Assembly: GCF_001028665.1 (NCBI RefSeq)
Contig: NZ_CP011503.1
Span: 1,240,001-1,304,000 of the forward strand
Direction: 5' to 3'
DNA length: 64,000 nt
Source: Burkholderia pyrrocinia
Lineage (GTDB): Bacteria; Pseudomonadota; Gammaproteobacteria; Burkholderiales; Burkholderiaceae
Positions 20,162 through 28,160 of this stretch are shown piece after piece; the stretch's first letter is position 1, and every line of letters starts with the position of its first letter. The notes under the pieces were generated by a model that was not told where the DNA came from, made no database searches, and saw nothing but the letters and a program-made list of their open reading frames with translations. The position numbers and the translations under genes were made by a program.

Positions 20162-21249
20162 ACTGCACTTCCCTCCGTCACGGCTTCGTTTTCATCGTTG
20201 TGTACATGACGCGCCTCGGCCGCCAGCAGCGTCGCCTTGCGGCGCACACCCCAGCGATACCCGGCGAGCGCGCCGCCCTTTTGCACGACGCGGTGGCACG
20301 GAATCGCGAGCGCGACCGGGTTCGACGCACACGCGGACGCCACGGCGCGCACCGCCCGCGGCGAACCGAGCGCCTCGGCGATCTCCGAGTAGCTGCGCGT
20401 TTCGCCGTACGGAATATGCGTCAGCGCTTCCCACACGCGCTGCTGGAACGCGGTCGGCGCGATGTCGAGCGGCAGGTCGAATGCATGCCGCGTGCCGTCC
20501 AGGTACGCACGAATCTGCGCGACGAACGGCGCGAGCCGCGCGGACGATTCGACCAGTTCGGCGCGCGCGAACGCGTCCTTCAGCTCGCCGACCAGCAACG
20601 CCGGTTCGTCGCCGAACGCGATCCGGCAGATGCCCTGTTCGGTCGCGGCGACGAGCACCGTGCCGAGCGACGTCGACGCGGTCGCATAGTCGATCCGCAG
20701 GCCGGCGCCCTGGCGACGGAACGCGGATGGCGCCATCCCGAGCTCGCGCGGCACCGACGCATAGAGGCGCGACGGCGAGTTGAAGCCCGCATCGACGGCC
20801 GCCTGCGTGACCGGCTGCCCGCTTTGCAGCGCCTGCCGCAGCGCGGCGCCGCGCTGCGCGGCCTGGTACTGCCGCGGCGACACGCCGACCACACGCTTGA
20901 ACAACCGCTGAAGGTGGAACGGGCTCACGTGCACGGCATCGCTCAGTTGCTGCAGCGTGAGCCGCTCGGGATGCGCGTCGAGCACCGCGCACGCGCGGTT
21001 GACGATCTCGAGCTCGCGCGGCAGCCCTTCCGGCTGGCAGCGCTTGCAGGGACGGAAGCCGGCCGCACGCGCGGCGGCCGGATCGGCGAAGAAGGACACA
21101 TGCTCGCGGCGCGGCAGCCGCGACGCGCAGGTCGGGCGGCAGAACACGCCGGTCGTGCGCACGGCATAGAAGAACGCGCCGTCCGCATGCGGATCGCGCT
21201 CGGTCACGGCGCCCCAGCGGGCATCGTCGGTCGGATAGGCGGTTTTCAT
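20158..21249 (-). CDS. ada: Ada: methylphosphotriester sensor, AraC regulator and O6-methylguanine methyltransferase
   Basis: 363 residues in three parts. First is the N-terminal zinc domain with FCRPTCAS (methyl-accepting Cys) and CKRCQPE. Next is an AraC helix-turn-helix (about 88-180), where LQQLSDAVHVSPFHLQRLFKR is visible. Last is the C-terminal alkyltransferase with the active IPCHRVV (about 318-324). It senses methylated phosphates in DNA, repairs O6-methylguanine and activates the alkylation response. The start is ATG 21249 (MKTAYPTDD); a longer upstream frame is not supported. It is coupled to alkA. Confidence 0.92.
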   Translation of the reverse strand: MKTAYPTDDARWGAVTERDPHADGAFFYAVRTTGVFCRPTCASRLPRREHVSFFADPAAARAAGFRPCKRCQPEGLPRELEIVNRACAVLDAHPERLTLQQLSDAVHVSPFHLQRLFKRVVGVSPRQYQAAQRGAALRQALQSGQPVTQAAVDAGFNSPSRLYASVPRELGMAPSAFRRQGAGLRIDYATASTSLGTVLVAATEQGICRIAFGDEPALLVGELKDAFARAELVESSARLAPFVAQIRAYLDGTRHAFDLPLDIAPTAFQQRVWEALTHIPYGETRSYSEIAEALGSPRAVRAVASACASNPVALAIPCHRVVQKGGALAGYRWGVRRKATLLAAEARHVHNDENEAVTEGSAV

Positions 21250-21489
21250 CTGAACCTCGCACTCTCTAGTGTAGATGGTGCCTACTCTAGACATCGGCAC
21301 GGGCCGTCGCGCCCTGAATCTTGCTCTGTGATTCGCACCGGCGAACCGGGGGCGGATCACCCGGAAATAAATCGTACAAAACGCCCGCGCCGGCTGCTCC
21401 GGCACGGTTTTCGTCATCGTCCCGTCACCATTTTGCTGCAGTGCGGATGCGACAAATCGCCGTCCTGACGTTTTTTTGCATTCGGAATA

Positions 21490-21518
21490 TTGCGTCGCAC
21501 CATCGCCGTGTGTATAGT
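21490..21518 (+). promoter_or_regulatory. Sigma70-type promoter of the candidate small RNA
   Basis: TTGCGT (21490-21495), exactly 17 bp, TATAGT (21513-21518). No protein gene starts just downstream; a terminator follows about 70 bp later. Confidence 0.6.
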
Positions 21519-21524
21519 TGGAAC

Positions 21525-21591
21525 TGTCTCCTCCATGTCTCCTCCTGATATGGATTAAGCCCGTTCCGCTCTGCGTGAACGGGCTTTTTTT
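21525..21591 (+). ncRNA. Candidate small RNA with anti-Shine-Dalgarno motifs
   Basis: About 67 nt from the predicted start to a strong intrinsic terminator: stem AAGCCCGTTC (21557-21566) / GAACGGGCTT (21577-21586) followed by a T run to 21591. The single-stranded 5' part contains two CUCCUCC-type motifs (around 21529-21534 and 21539-21545), complementary to ribosome-binding sites (GGAGGAG). The layout of promoter, C-rich unpaired region and Rho-independent terminator is that of a trans-acting sRNA. No family is recognised. Confidence 0.6.
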
Positions 21592-21679
21592 CGTCTGTCG
21601 ATTGTGCCGTGTTCCGGCCGGCGGCGCAGGCGCGATGCGTCTACACTCGATGCTCATTGACTGCGAAGGGAACCTGCCC

Positions 21680-22093
21680 ATGAAACCGACCATCCGCGCG
21701 ATCGATCACATCGTGCTACGCGTGACCGACATGGCGGCGATGACGCGCTTTTACTGCGACGCCGTCGGCTGCCACGTGGAGAAGGAACAGCCCGATCTGG
21801 GCCTCGTGCAATTGCGCGCCGGCGATGCGCTGATCGACCTGCTGTCGGTCGGCGGCCCGATCGATCGTCCCGACAGCGGCCCGCCCGGCACGGGACGCAA
21901 CCTCGATCACCTGTGCCTGCGCGTCGAGCCGTTCGATCCCGACGCGCTGATCGCGCATTTCGCCGCGCATGGCGCGCGGCCGGGCGCCCCCGCGGAACGC
22001 TACGGCGCCGGCGGCTACGGGCCGTCGATCTACCTGTTCGATCCCGAAGGCAACATGCTGGAATTCAAGGGGCCGCCGGCCGCGATCGGCTGA
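21680..22093 (+). CDS. VOC-family (glyoxalase-like) protein
   Basis: 137-residue single-unit vicinal-oxygen-chelate fold with paired beta-alpha-beta modules: IDHIVLRVTDMAAMTRFY at the start, LDHLCLRVEPFD in the middle, and IYLFDPEGNMLEFKG at the end. The metal positions His, Glu/Gln and Glu are in the usual places. The substrate is unknown; relatives include lyases and antibiotic-resistance proteins. The ATG at 21680 follows GAAGGGAAC. It converges with the YaeQ gene. Confidence 0.8.
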   Translation: MKPTIRAIDHIVLRVTDMAAMTRFYCDAVGCHVEKEQPDLGLVQLRAGDALIDLLSVGGPIDRPDSGPPGTGRNLDHLCLRVEPFDPDALIAHFAAHGARPGAPAERYGAGGYGPSIYLFDPEGNMLEFKGPPAAIG

Positions 22094-22114
22094 GCGCGGC
22101 CGGTGCGCGGGCCG

Positions 22115-22669
22115 TCACGCGCCCGCGCGCGCCTTCAGCACCGTCCATTCGACCTCGACCGGATCGTGGTCGGCGCTCGAGATCCACGCCGCGCCGTCCT
22201 GCACCGTGCACTGCAGGCGCATCGTGCGCTCCGCGAGCTGCCCGAGCGCGGCCGCGACGCCGTCGGCGAGCGACAGCACCTGCACGTTGCGCAGCCGCTC
22301 GACCTTGCTGCGCACGCCCTGCCACCAGATATCCGACGTCTTGCCGCCGTACGCGATCACCGTGACCTGCCCGGCGCGGCCGGCCGCCTTCGAGATGCGC
22401 CGTTCGTCGGGCTGGCCGGCCTCGATCCACACGTCGATCGCGCCCGTCAGGTCCTTCTGCCACAGATCGGGCTCGTCGACGTCCGACAGCCCCTTGCAGA
22501 ATTCGAGCCGCTCGTGCGCGAACAGCGCGAACGCGACGATGCGCACCATCATCCGGTCGTCGGTTTCCGACGGATGGCGCGCCACCGTCAGCGCGTGATC
22601 GGCGTAGTAATGCCGATCCATGTCGGCGATTTGCAGTTCGGCTTTGTAGATCGTGGATTTCAGCGCCAT
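22115..22669 (-). CDS. YaeQ-family protein
   Basis: 184 residues, full length for the YaeQ family, with a fold related to PD-(D/E)XK nucleases. Typical stretches are KSTIYKAELQIADMDRHYY (start), LPETDDRMM-like RHPSETDDRMMVRI, DLTGAIDVWIEAGQPDE and VTVIAYGG. The exact role is unknown; E. coli YaeQ was linked to RfaH suppression. It stands alone on its strand. Confidence 0.85.
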   Translation of the reverse strand: MALKSTIYKAELQIADMDRHYYADHALTVARHPSETDDRMMVRIVAFALFAHERLEFCKGLSDVDEPDLWQKDLTGAIDVWIEAGQPDERRISKAAGRAGQVTVIAYGGKTSDIWWQGVRSKVERLRNVQVLSLADGVAAALGQLAERTMRLQCTVQDGAAWISSADHDPVEVEWTVLKARAGA

Positions 22670-22763
22670 GCGGATGCGGCCCGGGCGGGCATTCGGTTCG
22701 GTCGGGCCGTGATGATACCGAATGCGCGCCGTCCGGCGCGTGTCATGTGCGCCCCACAGCGCA

Positions 22764-22787
22764 ACGGCCCGGCATGCGCCGGGCCGT
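22764..22787 (-). terminator. Hairpin terminator candidate
   Basis: 10-bp perfect stem ACGGCCCGGC / GCCGGGCCGT with the loop ATGC. It is downstream of the small exported-protein gene at 22858 on the minus strand, with little T content. Confidence 0.5.
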
Positions 22788-22857
22788 GTTCGGTTCGCGC
22801 CGCCGGCTCATCGGGCCGGCGCGCTCGCGCGTCGTGCGACGCGCGGGGAACGCGCGG

Positions 22858-23205
22858 TTACTGCTTGACGAAGCGCGAATCGGCCCAGAGACCTTGCTGG
22901 TCGCTGTTATCGGCGCTGACGAACTGCACGTCGCCCTGGTCGACCGACACCACGCGGAAGCGCTGGCCTTCCGGCACCGACAGGCAACGGAAGTCGTCGA
23001 AATACTGCTGCTTCGCCTGCGACTTGCCGTCGCGCTCGTGATTCAGTACGGAATCCAGATTGTCTTTCGACAGGCAGCCCCAGGCGTTCTTCGTCAACTG
23101 GATTTCCTGCTTCGGCTTGACGGCCGAATCGCCGCCTGCCTGGGCAATCGACACCGCGCAAAATGCGCCGACGAGGGCAAAAAGGATACCGGTACGCTTC
23201 ATCAT
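22858..23205 (-). CDS. Small exported protein, unknown
   Basis: 115 residues with a signal peptide (MKRTGILFALVGAFCAVSIAQAGG). The mature domain is about 90 residues with two cysteines (WGCLSKD, FRCLSVPEG) that could pair. I do not recognise a family. A preceding ATG gives MMKR; either start is possible, and a GGAGAC-type site precedes them. It has no operon partner. Confidence 0.75.
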   Translation of the reverse strand: MMKRTGILFALVGAFCAVSIAQAGGDSAVKPKQEIQLTKNAWGCLSKDNLDSVLNHERDGKSQAKQQYFDDFRCLSVPEGQRFRVVSVDQGDVQFVSADNSDQQGLWADSRFVKQ

Positions 23206-23704
23206 TTTTTGTCTCCAGGCTTGCGGGCACCAGGCTCGGGTTAGCTATGTGTTTAAAGGTGATCGTCAACCCGCGTTTTTCACTTTAGAAGACCGGCAAG
23301 CGATAGCAAGCACATTTGTTGTGCGACCGCAATAGCGGCGGATTGTCGCACCCCGTGCGCAGCCTGTTTTTTGCGCGATGCACGCGAGTGATAAAACCTG
23401 CCGCGTGGATGACAGGCCCGTGACGCCGGGCGGAGAGCGTTATCCGGCATGACTTTCATGCAAAGTTACAATGCGGCGATTGAACGGTTTGGATAATCCA
23501 TTTCGATATCCGGATCATTTTGATGCGTTGCACATAAAGTCATCCGAAACGATCCGACTTTACCGCAGCGCGGCATCGCATTTACCTGATACAAGAAAAA
23601 TGCCAGGTATAAGCGCATCCGTATTTATCCGTATTTCCCCGCATGCATCCGGCGCCCGCGGAGGCCGTGCCGCAGGCGTCTTTCATCAGCGTGTTTACCC
23701 TGCT
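23206..23704. other. AT-richer intergenic region
   Basis: Nearly 500 bases of lower GC than the surroundings between an exported-protein gene and speG. I see no convincing gene or RNA; a short tandem CCGTATTTA / CCGTATTTC occurs near 23620. It may hold promoter elements for the upstream gene. Confidence 0.4.
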
Positions 23705-24253
23705 TTATGCGGGGGCCGATTGCTGGCGCTCGAAATAATCGCGCTGGAAGATGCACATGCGATAAGCGTTGTGATACGCGCCGTTGCCGAAAAATTCTTC
23801 CTTCAATTCGGCCTCGTGCTGGAATCCGCATTTTTCGTACACGTGTATCGCCGCCGCGTTCGACGTATCGACGATCAGGTACAGCTTACGCATGTTCAGT
23901 ACGTTGAATGCGTACTTGATCGCAAGGCGCGTCGCCTGGCCTGCATAGCCGCGCCCCTGGCATTGAGGCGCGATGATGATCTGGAACTCGCCGCGGCGAT
24001 GGATGTAGTCGAGTTCGATCAGCTCGACGAGACCGACCAGTTCGCCTTGCGCATCGACCACGACGAAACGGCGCTCGCGCTGGTCGTGCACGTGGCGGTC
24101 GTACAGTTGTGACAGTTCCGAGAAGGTTTCGTACGGCTCCTCGAACCAGTAGCGCATGATCTTCGCGTTGTTGTTCAGCTCGTGGACGAAGCGCAGGTCC
24201 TGGCGCTCCAGCGGCCGCAGCGCGAGCGTGTTGGTATCGTTCTGGAGTTGCAT
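23705..24253 (-). CDS. speG: Spermidine N1-acetyltransferase-like GNAT protein (SpeG)
   Basis: 182 residues of the SpeG branch of GNAT acetyltransferases. Motifs are [35 protein letters not shown] N-terminus, GEFQIIIAP, the acetyl-CoA loop QCQGRGYAG (about 97-105) and IHVYEKCGF. It would acetylate spermidine or spermine to prevent polyamine toxicity. The ATG at 24253 is preferred (AAGGA about 8 bp upstream) over that at 24259. Confidence 0.88.
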   Translation of the reverse strand: MQLQNDTNTLALRPLERQDLRFVHELNNNAKIMRYWFEEPYETFSELSQLYDRHVHDQRERRFVVVDAQGELVGLVELIELDYIHRRGEFQIIIAPQCQGRGYAGQATRLAIKYAFNVLNMRKLYLIVDTSNAAAIHVYEKCGFQHEAELKEEFFGNGAYHNAYRMCIFQRDYFERQQSAPA

Positions 24254-24404
24254 GTTCATGTCCTTTTTGATGCCGGCGCACGTGCGGAACGCCCGCGCGG
24301 CGCGGCCGCGTCCGGGCCCGTTCCGCACTGTAAGAAGTTGAACGCGGGCGAAGTTCAGAGCCTAGAATGGGAGCAAGGGTTCCTGCCACCGCAAGGAGGC
24401 TATC

Positions 24405-24575
24405 GTGATCGAGCAAGTCATACTCGGAATTTTTCTCGTGCTGCCGCTCGTGATCGTCGCGGCGCTGTTTTCCGACGAACTTTGGCAGGAACATCGGCGC
24501 CAGCATCCGCGCGACGAAAACGCCCCGCACATCGACTGGAAGCATCCGTGGCGCCGCGTGCGACGCGGGCATTGA
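24405..24575 (+). CDS. Short single-pass membrane protein
   Basis: A 56-codon gene starting at GTG 24405, with a textbook AAGGAGG site (24393-24399) five bases ahead. The product begins IEQVILGIFLVLPLVIVAALF, a single membrane helix (about 3-22). A charged tail rich in His, Arg and Trp follows (WQEHRRQHPRD, HIDWKHPWRRVRRGH). No family is recognised. It sits divergent from speG; the strong ribosome site and membrane topology argue that it is real. Confidence 0.65.
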   Translation: MIEQVILGIFLVLPLVIVAALFSDELWQEHRRQHPRDENAPHIDWKHPWRRVRRGH

Positions 24576-24690
24576 GTCGATCGCCGTCGATCCATGGCGC
24601 GCGCCGGCCGGGCCACCCCGGGTCGGGTAACGCGTGGTGCGCCCAAATTCCGCTTCGATCCGATTCCCGCCCAACCCGCGAGACGCCGAC

Positions 24691-24939
24691 GTGAACGACA
24701 AGCCCGCCCTCCCTCCGCACGATATCCCTAGCGAAACGATCGACCTGCAGATCGCCGACGTGCTGGCGGCCGTCCGCTACCCGGCGAACAAGGATGCGAT
24801 CGTCGATGCCGCGCGCGACGCCGGCGCCAGCAACGAGGTGCTGTCGATGCTCGACGGCCTGCCCGAACAGGACTACGCGGACGTCGACGCCGTCACGCAC
24901 TGGGTCGCCGGCAACTTCGGCCCGGGACTCGGCATTTGA
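24691..24939 (+). CDS. DUF2795 protein
   Basis: 82 residues from GTG 24691. The core fits DUF2795: IADVLAAVRYPANKDAIVDAARDAGASNEVLSMLDGLPEQDYADVDAV pattern (about 24-70), a small helical domain of unknown function. An upstream in-frame GTG at 24634 would add 19 residues that look unrelated. It has no obvious operon partner. Confidence 0.7.
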   Translation: MNDKPALPPHDIPSETIDLQIADVLAAVRYPANKDAIVDAARDAGASNEVLSMLDGLPEQDYADVDAVTHWVAGNFGPGLGI

Positions 24940-25051
24940 GCCCGCGCCAATAACGCGATAGGATCGGGCCGCACCGGTCGCGCCGCGGCCGGGATGCGTG
25001 CCGCCCCCGGCGCAAGACCGGGCGTTAGCGCACGCGCGTTCGGGGGACTCC

Positions 25052-26410
25052 ATGGAAGGCATCCTGATCCAGCACACGACGCGTCGTCAGCTCTGGTTCG
25101 GCGCACTGACGGCGTTCGTCATCCTGCTTGCGCTCGGGATCGCCGCGCCGCACGCGAACGTCACGCTGCCGGTCGTCGAGCCGTTCATGCCGATGTGCGC
25201 GCTCACCGTGTTCACGACCGCGAGCATCGCGGCGTTCTTCCTCGGCGCGCAGTTCACCGTGACGCGCCAGCCCGTGCTCGGCGCGCTCGGCGGCGCCTAC
25301 GCGTTCACCGCGCTGGCCGTCGCGCTGCAATTGCTCACCTTTCCGGGCGTGTTCGCGCCGCAGGGCCTGCTCGGCGCGCGCCCGCAAAGCGCCGCGTGGA
25401 TGTGGATCTTCTGGCATGCGGGCTTCCCGTGCTTCGTGATGGCCGCGCTGCTCGCGCGCGAGCGGCTGACGCATGCACCGGTCGGCGAGCAGCAGACACG
25501 CCGGTGGGCCGTCGCGCTGGTCGGCGGGCCGGCCGTCGCGGCCGCGCTGCTGTGCGCGCTCGCGCTGAACGTGTCGCTGCCGCCCGCGTTCCATCCGCCC
25601 GGCGACGCAGCCGTGCTGCCCTTCAACGGCGTCGCGCTCGTCGTGTGGATACTCAATGCGCTTGCGCTCGTGGCCGTGCTGACCACCGGCCGGTTGCGCA
25701 CGACGCTCGACCTGTGGCTCGCGATCGCGGTGCTCGCGTGCCTCACCGACACGACGCTGAACCTGCTGACCACGAACCGCTTCACGGTCGGCTGGTATGT
25801 CGCGCGCGTGTTCAGCATGTTCACGCCCGGCGTGCTCGTGTGCGTGCTCGCTTGGGAAGTGACGATGCTGTACCAGCAGCTGTTCGAGGCGCACGCGACG
25901 CTGATCCGCTCATCCGCGCGCGACGGGCTGACGGGCGCGTTCAACCGCAGCCACTTCAACGATCACTTCCACACGCTGTTTCTGCAGGCAAGAAGGCAGG
26001 GCGAACCGCTGTCGCTGCTGATGGTCGACGTCGATCGCTTCAAGGCGTACAACGACGCGTTCGGTCACGTGAAGGGCGATGCGTGCCTGATCGCGGTCGC
26101 GAATGCGTTGGCCGGCGCGGTGAGGCGGCCCGCGGATATCGTCGCGCGCTACGGCGGCGAGGAGTTCGCGATCGTGCTGCCGAACACCGGCGCGCGCGGC
26201 GCGCGGGTCGTTGCCGAAGAGGCGCGCGAAGCCGTGTTGCGACTCGATCTCGCGATGCCTGCTTCGCCGGCCGGGCGCGTGAGCGTCAGCGTCGGCTGCG
26301 CGACCGTGTCGGCCGACGATCTGTCGACGCCCGACGCGTTGATCGAAGCCGCCGATGCCGCGCTGTATCGTGCGAAGGATGCGGGGCGAAACAGGGTCGT
26401 CGTCGCCTGA
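25052..26410 (+). CDS. Membrane-anchored diguanylate cyclase (MASE4-type sensor, GGDEF)
   Basis: 452 residues. The N-terminal half (about 10-275) has about seven to eight hydrophobic helices, like the MASE4 sensor. The GGDEF domain (about 295-450) shows DGLTGAFNRSHF, VDVDRFKAYNDAFGH and the active loop GGEEF (about 369-373). RPAD lies five residues ahead of the loop, matching the RxxD product-inhibition site. It therefore likely makes c-di-GMP and is feedback-controlled. The ATG at 25052 follows GGGGGAC; a start at 24998 is less likely. Confidence 0.88.
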   Translation: MEGILIQHTTRRQLWFGALTAFVILLALGIAAPHANVTLPVVEPFMPMCALTVFTTASIAAFFLGAQFTVTRQPVLGALGGAYAFTALAVALQLLTFPGVFAPQGLLGARPQSAAWMWIFWHAGFPCFVMAALLARERLTHAPVGEQQTRRWAVALVGGPAVAAALLCALALNVSLPPAFHPPGDAAVLPFNGVALVVWILNALALVAVLTTGRLRTTLDLWLAIAVLACLTDTTLNLLTTNRFTVGWYVARVFSMFTPGVLVCVLAWEVTMLYQQLFEAHATLIRSSARDGLTGAFNRSHFNDHFHTLFLQARRQGEPLSLLMVDVDRFKAYNDAFGHVKGDACLIAVANALAGAVRRPADIVARYGGEEFAIVLPNTGARGARVVAEEAREAVLRLDLAMPASPAGRVSVSVGCATVSADDLSTPDALIEAADAALYRAKDAGRNRVVVA

Positions 26411-26561
26411 AAACGTCTGCTGTTTAGGGCATTTGTTACGGTCATTTTGACCGGAATAATGCGCCGTTACGCATTGCGGAGCGGGGATACCAATGCTTAC
26501 AGCCCGTGTTGCGGGCGCTGGCTATGCTGGGTTTCATATCGAACCCGAGCAGGTGAGCGCC

Positions 26562-26699
26562 ATGAAGAAAACCCTTTTCCTGATTGCCGGCGTCGCCGTG
26601 TTGCTGAGCGGCTGTATCGTGGTGCCTGACGGTGGGTATTACGGTGGTGGCGGGTACTACGGTGGTGGCGGGTATTACCATCATCGTCATTGGGATTGA
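26562..26699 (+). CDS. Small glycine/tyrosine-rich lipoprotein
   Basis: 45 residues: MKKTLFLIAGVAVLLSGC with a lipobox (LSGC, Cys18), then a tail of GGYYGGGGYY repeats ending HHRHWD. It is probably an outer- or inner-membrane lipoprotein. Similar tiny genes occur in Burkholderia with no known role. An AGGTGAG site precedes the ATG. Confidence 0.7.
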   Translation: MKKTLFLIAGVAVLLSGCIVVPDGGYYGGGGYYGGGGYYHHRHWD

Positions 26700-26772
26700 T
26701 GCGGATGACGATCCGGATTCGTTGATCGGCATGCGTGTCGATGCGGGAGCCACGATCCGGACCGCCACGCAA

Positions 26773-27097
26773 TCAGGCCGGCGTGGTCAGCTCGGCATGC
26801 ATCAGAAATACCTGTAGCGCGGCGAGCGTTTCATAGTGGAGACGCTCGACGCGCGTGTCCTTTTCCGCGTCTTCGATCAGGTTGTCGTCCGCATCCAGTT
26901 GGTACGGGTCGCTCAGCAGTTCGGCCATGTCGAACTGGTAGCAGGTGCGCTCCCCGTATGGCCGCTTGCCGTCGATTAGGAAAGCGGCCAGAAGTCGCTT
27001 CTCTTCAGTACCGAGTCGATCGAGTAATCATCGACCGTTCTCCAGTTGATCCAGTTCGCCAGTCGGCACATGCAAGAACTCGATCAAATGCCACAAA
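26773..27097 (-). pseudogene. Two overlapping gene remnants (unknown, immunity-like)
   Basis: Read leftward, a first remnant ends LWHLIEFLHVPTGELDQLEN-GR-stop (stop complement 27028-27030). An ATGA overlap then opens a second frame that is shifted after a few codons. It continues as LGTEEKRLLAAFLIDGKRPYG, then CYQFDMAELLSDPYQLD, to the stop at 26773. The protein-like composition and ATGA junction suggest two coupled small genes that lost their 5' part and suffered a frameshift. The second remnant resembles small acidic immunity-type proteins, but I cannot name the family. Confidence 0.5.
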
Positions 27098-27191
27098 ATC
27101 AATCAAGTCCTAGAAACAATAGGTTCTAGAGAAAAATTCGAATTCATCCGATTGATTGGCATTCCTTAAGTGGATTAACGTCTTCAGATAG

Positions 27192-27587
27192 ATCATTCCA
27201 TTTATTGAGGCGGGGAAGCCGGATGAACGACGGCTAGTGCGCAGCGATCCCAATCTAGATAGAATCCTAGGCTGCGTTCCGAACATGAAGAATCTTGATC
27301 GCGAAGCCGCTCACGTCTGCGGCCCGAATACTGAGCGCAAGCTCATCAGCATTGGCACGAAATTTTGCAATGGCTTGCGCAATCAGGATATGTTCGGAGA
27401 TTCTCGCCTGTCTACCCTCATTCACGAAGTAACCCATTTCGCCGATACCTTCGGCAGTGGTGATCCTCGATATGGACTTGACCCTACAGCGGCAGCATGG
27501 GCAAGAGAAAATCCCGACCTTGCATTACGAAATGCGGATACACTCACCGGATTCGTGATCTACGGTGAAGATAAATTCAAAGAATAA
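27192..27587 (+). pseudogene. Orphan zinc-metallopeptidase tip (M35/aspzincin type)
   Basis: The open frame has no convincing start (only a GTG at 27237) and follows an in-frame TAG. It encodes a domain with HEVTH (HExxH zinc site, about residue 80) followed by FGSGDPRYG, which matches the HExxH + GTxDxxYG layout of deuterolysin/lysine-specific endopeptidase (M35) domains. Such domains form C-terminal toxin tips of secreted effectors, so this is likely a detached tip that lost its delivery region. GC is about 48%, far below the flanks. The secreted protein at 27603 is its likely partner. Confidence 0.6.
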
Positions 27588-27602
27588 ACGATCGGAGTCG
27601 AC

Positions 27603-28052
27603 ATGAAAGGTTGGATCACAACATTAATCACATCTATCGCCGCTTCATTTTTCCTATCCTCAAATGCTGCAGCAGAATGCATGGGGTCACAAAACCTACC
27701 ATCACAGCAATTCTTCTTCGCATTTGCGAAAAATAGTTACAGGATCCAAGAATCAGAGAAAAATAGGTTAACTCAGTGGATTTCAAAAATGAATTCCGAA
27801 TATCCAATTCAGAACTGGATTTACGTAATTGGTAGCGCATCCAGGAATGAAGTCGACCCGGAACGGCTTGCGACGAAACGCGCTTCCGCAGTGACAAAAA
27901 TCATCATAGATGCCGGCCTGACAAATGCACCGTTCCAGATAAAAACGCAGATTTCTCCGGCTAATAGCACGGCTGAATCAAGTTCGGAAACTCGTGAAGT
28001 TACCGTTCAAGTGAGCCCCGGATGCCCCAACAACTGCTGTGACGGCATGTAA
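27603..28052 (+). CDS. Exported OmpA-like small protein, possible immunity partner
   Basis: 149 residues with a signal peptide (MKGWITTLITSIAASFFLSSNAAAE). The mature domain resembles a short OmpA C-like fold (FFFAFAKNSYRI, then VIGSASRNEVDPERLATKRASAVTKII). Its cysteine-rich end is PGCPNNCCDGM. It starts 15 bp after the metallopeptidase tip, shares its low GC and would act in the periplasm. This fits immunity to a periplasmic protease toxin; that role is inference. Confidence 0.6.
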   Translation: MKGWITTLITSIAASFFLSSNAAAECMGSQNLPSQQFFFAFAKNSYRIQESEKNRLTQWISKMNSEYPIQNWIYVIGSASRNEVDPERLATKRASAVTKIIIDAGLTNAPFQIKTQISPANSTAESSSETREVTVQVSPGCPNNCCDGM

Positions 28053-28160
28053 TCTCGAACTGCCGCTAATCACGTCAATGATGCATGACGCACACGGGCG
28101 CCGCGCCGCCGAGCGCAGTAGGCACGTCACTGCGGATCAGTCAATATCGTCGGCGATATA

